The notes below the pieces were generated by a model. It made no database searches. It was not told the DNA's origin and saw only the letters and a list, made by a program, of their open reading frames with translations. Shown one piece after another: positions 18,090-24,204 of a DNA stretch of 24,204 nt. The translations under genes were made by a program, and so were the position numbers. The DNA comes from Botryllus schlosseri. Lineage: Eukaryota; Chordata; Ascidiacea; Stolidobranchia; Styelidae. The stretch spans positions 1 through 24,204 of the forward strand of contig ATSW01004934.1 in assembly GCA_000444245.1 (NCBI GenBank), read 5' to 3'. Position 1 is the stretch's first letter; each line of letters opens with the position of its first letter.

Positions 18090-18526
18090 TTACTGTCCGA
18101 AGCTCATGAATATTTTTCAATAGCGTGTCATCCTGAATGGATCAACTTATATTTACCGAGGATCTCAAAAGCGCATGCTATGTAATTTCGATGTTATAAA
18201 TGTACGTACTGGAAGGTCCATTGTCACAGAAAATTTTGCAGTTACGAAATACAAACAACTCCTACTGTATAGTTTGACACGATTATTTGTCGTTCGTTCG
18301 CTCATTAGAATGCGATCAAGATTATATAGAGATCCCAAAGTATCTATATCCCCTCTCCTAGTCTGGATTACACAAGATGACATCAAAGACTTTAATAATC
18401 AAGAAATGATTTCGGTAGTTCAGGTATGACTTATTAAAGTCCCAATGCGGACCGGTAAAGTCCCAATTTCAGCTTATTAAATCCAGATTCGGGAGGGTGA
18501 ATAGCTTCGGCACGCTCATTAGTGCA
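18090..18526. other. Probable 3' untranslated region and flank of gene B
   Basis: No coding motifs; overlapping open frames on both strands look fortuitous. The word TAAAGTCCCAAT is repeated at about 18435 and 18457. ATTAAA words near 18433 and 18476 may mark the transcript end. Confidence 0.4.
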
Positions 18527-18700
18527 CAGGGGTGGTCAGTAACGAAATACTTCTAATGTTCCGGAATATCACGCATCTTTTCTCTACTTGAAGCTGTTCA
18601 TCAAGTAACTATATAGACAGAGAAGGGAGCTGTATTCACATAGAGCCGTAGTCACCAACAAACATCATGCACGTCATATTTTGTGACTCGCAATCTGATT
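18527..18700. mobile_element. Left end of a hAT element related to 9432-10702
   Basis: CAGGGGTGGTCAGTAACGAA matches the left terminus of the 9432 element (CAGAGGTGGTCAGTAACGAA) with one difference. Similarity fades over the next ~150 bp. No matching right end or duplication of the flanking TTAGTGCA was found, so it is truncated or decayed. Confidence 0.55.
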
Positions 18701-19102
18701 TGATATTTCGGAAGAACGCCGAGTAAAGCATTTTGAAACGATGAAATTGCTTCGAGTTTGAAAATATTTTTTATTTTCCTAAAAATAAGCTATTCTCCTG
18801 TGCTCAACATCCCTATCCCTCACTAGCTATAAGATGGCAGCGGCATTTTATCGAGTGAGAATGGGAAGGTGATGTGTATACAAAAGGTTACAACTCGGGA
18901 AATTCGACTGTGATGTTGAGGTTTGACCGAAGGTATTGACCATTTATCACTCCAATCAGAACCAGGAGCTTAACAGTGACATGACGTAGGTTAATGACTT
19001 TTTTCTATTTCCTTCTCAGTCTTCACCGTGCCAACTCTTGCACGCAGAGTACTCGTCTTTTTTAATTTGCACGGTATCGACCGTTATTGCTTATTATGAT
19101 TC
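18701..19102. other. Gene-free stretch
   Basis: No coding region or transposon end identified; may be the decayed interior of the 18527 element. Confidence 0.3.
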
Positions 19103-19286
19103 CAGAGATGCCAACTTTTATCACGGCCCACTTTCCATCAGGAGTTTTCACAAGACACGTAGGTGACATGGCGAGGAGGAGCCTGGACAAACTTCGAACA
19201 CTAAGGAAGGAATTCTAGAGTCGAACACGGTCAGACGCGAGCCCGCAACCCATTTGTGTTGCGTAGGTGATATGTAGCCTACCAAT

Positions 19287-20424
19287 TAGTGCGGAGCGGA
19301 TCGACAAATTCTCTGGTCCGATTCCGATCTTGTATATTAATTCTCTGGTCCGACTCCGAACCTATACTCCGAAGTCAGATTATTAAAATGAGCAATATCT
19401 GATTCGAAAAATTCCGATAATCATCATCTGCAAGTACCTATTTCTATGCAACTACACATAAACAGTGTGTTGTGCGATGCGGATAAAGGTTATAGGCCTA
19501 CTGAAAAAACAACAACATGGCATTAAGAACGTACAGGTTGTTATTGAAAATTGAAACAAAGCAACACTGACAATAAGTTTCAAGTTCACAGGTTGGTATT
19601 AAATATTGATTTAAACAAAACAAACAAGAAATTAAAAACTCAAAGACCAAGCCCAACCCTTATCTGAAGTAATCATACCAACTTGGACTGGATGGCATGA
19701 TGCTATAAAATCCGCTACAATATATGATTTGGCTGTTTCAACTTTATTTCAATTAATTGGACCATGGCATTAGTTTGCAACGAAGCAGATCTTTTTGTTC
19801 CTCACAAAGTATGACATCGAACATTGCCCTGGTGATCTCTTTTTGGATACAATGCATCTATCTTTAATATGGGTGCATAAATGTGATGTCCCGCTGAGCT
19901 TCTCTTGTCTGAATGTGCCACCACACTGCTGACACAGTGACACAAGACAAATCCAGATTATTAACTTCACAGGAGCGATTGAGCAAGGTAAAATTGTTCC
20001 ATATTCCACTTTCAGTGTCCTTTATATCCTATAGAGTTTCGGTTTCTCTTCTGCATAAAGATCTTTATTTGCTTTCTTCGATAACACAAGCCATTTCACT
20101 GGACAATAAGACTCGAACATTGAAGGAAAAATGCCTAGTCAGAAACTGATTGTTGTGAAGACTGTGCAAAAATTCGGTACGGTACTGTGGTTCCGAGAAT
20201 TTATAAATATGGCTCGTTTATTTTCGCGGTTACTGGCGTGTGGTTGGTAGTTATTCAGTTTATAAAAGTCATGCTTATTATTAAAGATTTTTGCCGTATC
20301 AAGAAAGTACTGATCCGGTTCCGGCGGTATGAGAAACAGTACTGATCCGGCTCCGATCCGGTCCAGTCAAAATTGAAAAAATCGGCCGGATATCCAATCC
20401 GGCTCCGGTCCATGCATCGCACTA
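19287..20424. mobile_element. hAT element (TAGTGCG ends) with BED-finger remnant
   Basis: Ends TAGTGCGGAGCGGA and (reverse-complemented) TAGTGCGATGCATGG share the terminal heptamer. A perfect duplication CTACCAAT flanks the element (19279-19286 and 20425-20432). Subterminal regions carry repeated CTCTGGTCCGA and TGATCCGGCTCCG words. A BED-type zinc finger remnant sits inside on the minus strand. At 1,138 bp it is a deletion derivative of an autonomous hAT. It interrupted an older tRNA-like repeat, so it is the younger of the two. Confidence 0.92.
19854..19934 (-). pseudogene. BED zinc-finger remnant of a hAT transposase
   Basis: The minus frame reads CQQCGGTFRQEKLSGTSHLC then THIKDRC. This matches the C-x2-C ... 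GTSxLxxHL ... C/H pattern of the BED finger at the N-terminus of hAT transposases. It lies in an open frame of only 79 residues (20009 down to 19770) with no catalytic domain, so it is a fragment left in a deleted element. Confidence 0.65.
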
Positions 20425-20545
20425 CTACCAATCACTGAGCGACCAATACGCTATTCGCCACTCATACTCGAAGCGCTACAGTGGCGTGAGCTATATTAAT
20501 CCCTCTGTGAGAGTGCCGCCAGGTCAAAAAGGTTGAGAACCACTG

Positions 20546-20954
20546 ATATAATAGATATATATTGGTGCAGAAAATGAACTATACATCAACAATAGTGGTA
20601 AAAGAACGCAACCATTAAAACATGATTTTCACACAAGTAAAAGGTTATAATGGACATTTACTCGAAATCAGTGTTTGACTTCTTTCGTATGAGTTGGGTG
20701 TGTCTCTAGACTCTAGTACTCCGATCTCCCGAGACCGGTTAAGAGAACACTTTGGGTTCTCCAAGAGAATCACTAATGAAATACGGATTGCTACGCCACA
20801 TAAAAAGATCGAAGGACCGAAGGGTTAAAACCATTGAGGACGAAAATTTTGCGCGGATAATCATTATTCACACAGAGATTTTACTGTAACACAAGTACTT
20901 AAATAGCTGGTTCGTGGTTCAGAACTTGAATATAGCTTTCAATACAATATCCAT
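20546..20954. other. Gene-free stretch
   Basis: Nothing recognised between the tRNA-like repeat and the 3' end of the Penelope-like element. Confidence 0.35.
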
Positions 20955-21208
20955 TGTATAATAATATTTATTAACTCGAAGACTTTTCGGGTGCCTCTTT
21001 TCAAGAGTTAACGGCACACTAAAGGGATTTGAACAGATTTAAAAGCAAAACCAAAAAGGCAAAGTATGACGCAACAATCAAAATCACAAACCATGAAATT
21101 CGCATTGTACCAATGGCAACAATAACAAACTATGAAGTATACGGACATACGGTACTATAGTAGCAACGCAATTCGTAAATAAACAGTTACACACACGAAA
21201 CACATGAA

Positions 21209-21368
21209 CTAATGGGAAATTTGTAGGTTATAGAGAAAATCTTTTTGTCTACATAAAATAGGTTTGTTCAACTGAATAATAGTAGACTCCAGCACTTTTA
21301 GATGAAACAAAGACCTACCACGCGCAATGACAGTGAACATATTGTCATCATAGTGCTGTGCACAGCAG
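21209..21368 (-). CDS. Penelope-like element: C-terminal tail beyond the hAT insertion
   Basis: The frame resumes on the far side of the inserted hAT: HYDDNMFTVIARGRSLFHLK, then VLESTII and NKPILCRQKDF, ending at a stop at 21209. The VLES glutamate and the KPxL segment match the end of the GIY-YIG domain in this family, where the glutamate helps to bind the catalytic metal. The part above 21368 in the same open frame is hAT sequence and is not included. Confidence 0.75.
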
Positions 21369-22924
21369 CACTGGCGTAGCCAGGGGGGGGGGGGGAAAGG
21401 GGCGGTCGCTCCCCCCAAATTTTTTGAAAATTTTCGTAAAATCAATAAATATTAGAGTATTTTGGGGCAAATGTATGCAACCTAAAATTTTTCTTCGCGC
21501 TTCGCGCGATTTAGTGTCCGTTCATGTCTTGATTTTGTTATCGGTACCACGAAAAAAATTTATTACGCAAATACCCATTATTGAATTTAGCTGCATTCTC
21601 AATTATAAGAATACAACAGTACCAGTTGATACACTAGAGTAGCCCGAGGTCGAATTGGGTTGATTGAGTCTGCAGGAGTGTCAGTTCAGTATGGGGGTTG
21701 GGGACTATTAGCTCCGGCAACTTCCGTTCCGGGACACACGAAGATATATAAAGTATGCTACATGCTACTCTGCAAAGTGCGCTCCCAAAATGATTGATGA
21801 CCATAAAACCGACCCATGTATTCCGAAGCCATCGATATAGATTTTCGGGTGCTTAAATGGCTGGCGCCGAATGATCCTGTCCCTGCAATCAGACCCCTCC
21901 AACATAAACGCAACTGGCACAGTAAAATATCACCACCTCTCGGTGAAAATTGCTAATTTGAAATTGAACGAGTCTGATCAAAGGAGTTTTTTAATTTGGT
22001 CTGGTATGTATCAGCGATTTCAATCTTTAAAGTAGCGTCAATCTCTACCAGAGGTTACGAACAAACCGTGCTTCAACGAAGTAATAAGAATAGACATCAC
22101 TAGCTCATATAGACGTACTAATATTATTGATCAAATTCTTTGATTTATTTTAAAAAAAATTCCGCTCCGCGCGACTAGGGCCGAAATTCACACTGAATGT
22201 TCATCACTTTATGTCAGCGATTTGGGCTCATCCGTACAACGACCGCCTAATAAGCTATAGTTGGCTACTGGAAGCTTCCATAAGGTATGTGTATGTGTGC
22301 GTCTAAGAATCGGCGAGGTTGGGGATCCACACCAAGTCTTCATGTCTTAATTGTCATTGATTTTGATGCGTATTAATATAAGTATTGTTTTCAACGTTAC
22401 CTATTATCCGGTGCGCTCCTATCGGAAGACTAAAAAAGGTCATCAACATTCAAGTGGCCCGTGCAATGGTTCGTAAGTCTCATGTGGCCCTTTGGCCACC
22501 CTGCTCTAGAAACTCTAAATAGTCTTGCCGTGTGGTATGAACATATAGCTCAAGACGTATAATTAATTACCCCCTGAATGTTTGATGACACCACTTCTAT
22601 CAGCCCTGCCGGCAAATCTGATAATGAAAACGTATTCACAATATGCTAAGACCAATATAATGAACCAATTTCATTCATTAACCATAAAAAATTTTCGCGC
22701 TTCGCGCGAAAGTATTGTCGTCCTGGTTTTCCACAATCATCATTTGATCACATCCGTCTGTGAGTGGAATATATATAACGATCGCCCCACATGTTGTGTT
22801 AATCATCCAATATGCGCCAAAGTCCATCGATTGTACCTATTTTTTCCCTTATCTTTAAGGGGGGGTTCATTTACGTCATCGAATTTTTCGCCCCCCCCAA
22901 ATATTTTTTCTGGCTACGCCCTTG
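21369..22924. mobile_element. hAT-like element inserted in the Penelope ORF
   Basis: The ends CACTGGCGTAGCCAG and (reverse-complemented) CAAGGGCGTAGCCAG match at 13 of 15. The flanking 8-mers CACAGCAG (21361-21368) and CACATCAG (22925-22932) match at 7 of 8. Both ends have G-rich tracts (13 G at 21383-21395; a C-run near 22893). The palindrome CGCGCTTCGCGCG occurs near both ends (21496 and 22696), with a degenerate copy near 22165. No transposase was recognised in its 1,556 bp; it is non-autonomous. GGCGTAGCCAGG-type ends are a widespread repeat signature in invertebrate genomes. Confidence 0.82.
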
Positions 22925-22928
22925 CACA

Positions 22929-24029
22929 TCAGGCGAGGTTTTCACTCAAATGCTGACCGATTGACGAAGCATATGCTTCGTAATCGTCATAGCAGTCTGT
23001 TTTGGCGGTCAATTTGCACTGACGTGTGAGCTCCGTGCGAGTATTTGCGCATGTTTTTGACCGAATCAATTTTGGGATATGCTGCTTGATACGCTCAAAC
23101 AATCTTTGAGATGTACGTCCTACATACCTACTATCACAGTGGCACTTGTATTGGTAAACAACATTACTTGCATTAAAGGCAGGAAGTACATCTTTTCGAG
23201 AGTTGGGCAACATGGGTTTCGTTGTGTACACCACATGCGTGTTTACGCTGTAATAACAACGGTGAACAGCCGACTTAATGAGTTTTTCAAAACGGTTGGA
23301 CACGTTACCTAGCCAAGGTAAGTGTAAAAATGCCGGGCATTTTTCTGGTCCGTATTTGGGAGCTATATCCGATTTTTTCAAAACCCTGGAGATGGAGCAT
23401 TTTAATATCTGGTCTGGATAGCCATTTTTGGACAGAATCAAGTGGATATCATCCAATTCACGTGACAGTTTTTCCGGTGAACAAATGCGCAAGGCCCGAT
23501 TGACAAGAGATGAAATAAGGTTTAATTTACGCCGCTTCGGGCAGAATGAATCCCAACGGATATAATGACCAGTGAAGGTAGGTTTTCTGTACACCGACGT
23601 TAAAAACGTTTGTCCTGATCTCTCTACTAAGACGTCTAAAAAGGGAAGGGCAGCATCAGTTTCCTTTTCCACGGTAAATTGTAGAGCTGGATGGAGACAG
23701 TTCAATTTTTCGAAGAAATTATCACACTCTCGCTCATTTTTAAAGGCAACAAAGGTGTCATCGACATATCTAAAATAGAGGAGAGGTTTTGCGACGTTTT
23801 CAAACAATTTCTTTTCATGGTATCCCACGAATATATCGGCCAAACTAGGTCCCAACGGTGAACCCATCGCAATGCCATTGCATTGGCGGAACATCGTGTC
23901 ATTGAAGCTGAATTCGACGCTACTAGTAGCAGTTTGCAACAATTCAAGAAATATTTCACGCGGTAGTTTCGGAGGTTCAAGCGTGCCATCATAAAGCGCG
24001 TCTGCGCAGATTTCGAAAGTTTCCGACAA
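22929..24029 (-). CDS. Penelope-like reverse transcriptase with GIY-YIG start
   Basis: This is 366 open codons. Residues 52-65 read GIAMGSPLGPSLAD (RT motif B), 88-91 YVDD (motif C, two catalytic Asp) and 130-135 FLDVLV, then VYRKPTFTGHYI at 146-157. Residues 290-319 begin the GIY-YIG nuclease: VVYQYKCHC, then RYVGRT, R309 or nearby, and H317. The frame ends at TGA (22929-22931), which lies in the target duplication of the inserted hAT; the rest of the domain continues at 21368. RT sequence with motif A (FDVKSLF) continues upstream in another frame, so the listed ATG is internal and not the true start. Complete elements encode about 600-1,000 residues. Confidence 0.9.
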   Translation of the reverse strand: MSETFEICADALYDGTLEPPKLPREIFLELLQTATSSVEFSFNDTMFRQCNGIAMGSPLGPSLADIFVGYHEKKLFENVAKPLLYFRYVDDTFVAFKNERECDNFFEKLNCLHPALQFTVEKETDAALPFLDVLVERSGQTFLTSVYRKPTFTGHYIRWDSFCPKRRKLNLISSLVNRALRICSPEKLSRELDDIHLILSKNGYPDQILKCSISRVLKKSDIAPKYGPEKCPAFLHLPWLGNVSNRFEKLIKSAVHRCYYSVNTHVVYTTKPMLPNSRKDVLPAFNASNVVYQYKCHCDSRYVGRTSQRLFERIKQHIPKLIRSKTCANTRTELTRQCKLTAKTDCYDDYEAYASSIGQHLSENLA

Positions 24030-24204
24030 TGGTACGTTTTGTAAAAAGACTTTTCACATCAAATGAGCTAAGAAATACATCGGACGGATTTAATTTGGCG
24101 CGTTTTAATTCGTCTACAAACGTGAACGAGTCGCGAACACAGTGGTGCGTATACAAGGATCGAACTGGCTTAATGACGGTGTTAAGCCATTTGGCTAAAT
24201 TATG
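24030..24204 (-). pseudogene. Penelope-like RT, upstream part in another frame
   Basis: On the minus strand a second frame reads through to the window edge, with YTHHCVRDSF and SSFDVKSLFT. FDVKSLF is RT motif A, carrying the first catalytic Asp. The change of frame relative to the downstream ORF at about 24030 shows one break in the visible part of this copy. Confidence 0.75.

Larger units (their letters stand above)
19103..20545. mobile_element. Repeat with hAT-like ends and tRNA-like interior, split by another hAT
   Basis: The left end CAGAGATGCCAAC and the reverse complement of the right end, CAGTGGTTCTCAACC, look like diverged hAT termini. Between them, on the minus strand, lie TAGCGTATTGG and GGGCTCGCGTCT, box A- and box B-like, as in the 16996 and 13427 repeats. 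The tRNA-like part is cut in two by the 19287-20424 hAT. No outer target duplication was recognised, so the outer boundaries are tentative. Confidence 0.45.
20955..24204 (-). mobile_element. Penelope-like element, running off the window
   Basis: A minus-strand retroelement with a reverse transcriptase followed by a GIY-YIG nuclease region, the defining layout of endonuclease-bearing Penelope-like elements. The 3' region (about 20960-21208) ends with GGCACCCGAAAAGTCTTCGA and AATAAA, a tail style familiar from this family. A hAT element (21369-22924) is inserted near the end of the coding region. The 5' part lies outside the window. A change of frame near 24030 plus the insertion indicate that this copy is not functional. 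These elements carry no capsid or envelope. Confidence 0.85.

Noticed and set aside
22582-22956. 124-codon plus-strand open frame
   Set aside because: It lies inside the hAT element and runs antisense into the Penelope ORF; no domain seen.

Overview
This window looks like nuclear DNA from an animal, most likely a marine invertebrate. Genes are split by GT-AG introns, there are no operons or Shine-Dalgarno sites, and most of the sequence is intron or transposon. It is AT-rich and packed with non-autonomous hAT-type DNA transposons (8-bp target duplications), tRNA-derived SINEs and a Penelope-like retroelement. I cannot fix the phylum from sequence alone; a tunicate or other invertebrate deuterostome is a guess from the general look.

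Two divergent small secreted-protein genes sit in the left part. Gene A (minus strand, 2655 down to 1913) has a signal-peptide exon and one acidic exon, and could end at a stop followed by AATAAA. Gene B (plus strand, 3610 to 18089) is the main discovery. It has a CRE-like site, a TATA box, a 57-nt signal-peptide exon, five internal exons of 84 to 99 nt, and a short terminal exon. All introns are phase 0. Four of the internal exons encode variants of one Thr/Glu/Asp-rich repeat with the core DETSA. Joined, they predict a secreted, acidic, mucin-like protein of about 180 residues that I do not recognise. Exons 4 and 5 sit in tandemly duplicated genomic blocks, with a partial third block near exon 6, so the protein appears to have grown by exon duplication.

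The introns of gene B are transposon-filled. Intron 3 (7.9 kb) alone holds a hAT pair that looks nested (5248-6440 with 5338-6082 inside), a hAT at 9432-10702, a hAT with a transposase tail remnant at 10788-12005, and a foldback element at 12163-12718. A tRNA-derived SINE with target duplications lies at 13427-13682, between exons 4 and 5.

Right of gene B (18.5-24.2 kb) is a transposon nest. A tRNA-like repeat with hAT-like ends (19103-20545) is split by another hAT (19287-20424) that carries a BED zinc-finger remnant. A Penelope-like element on the minus strand (about 20955 to beyond the window end), with reverse transcriptase and GIY-YIG parts, has a 1.56-kb hAT (21369-22924) inserted in its coding region. 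A further hAT-like MITE (115-305) and a hAT-like element with two perfect CREs (676-1598) occupy the left edge.
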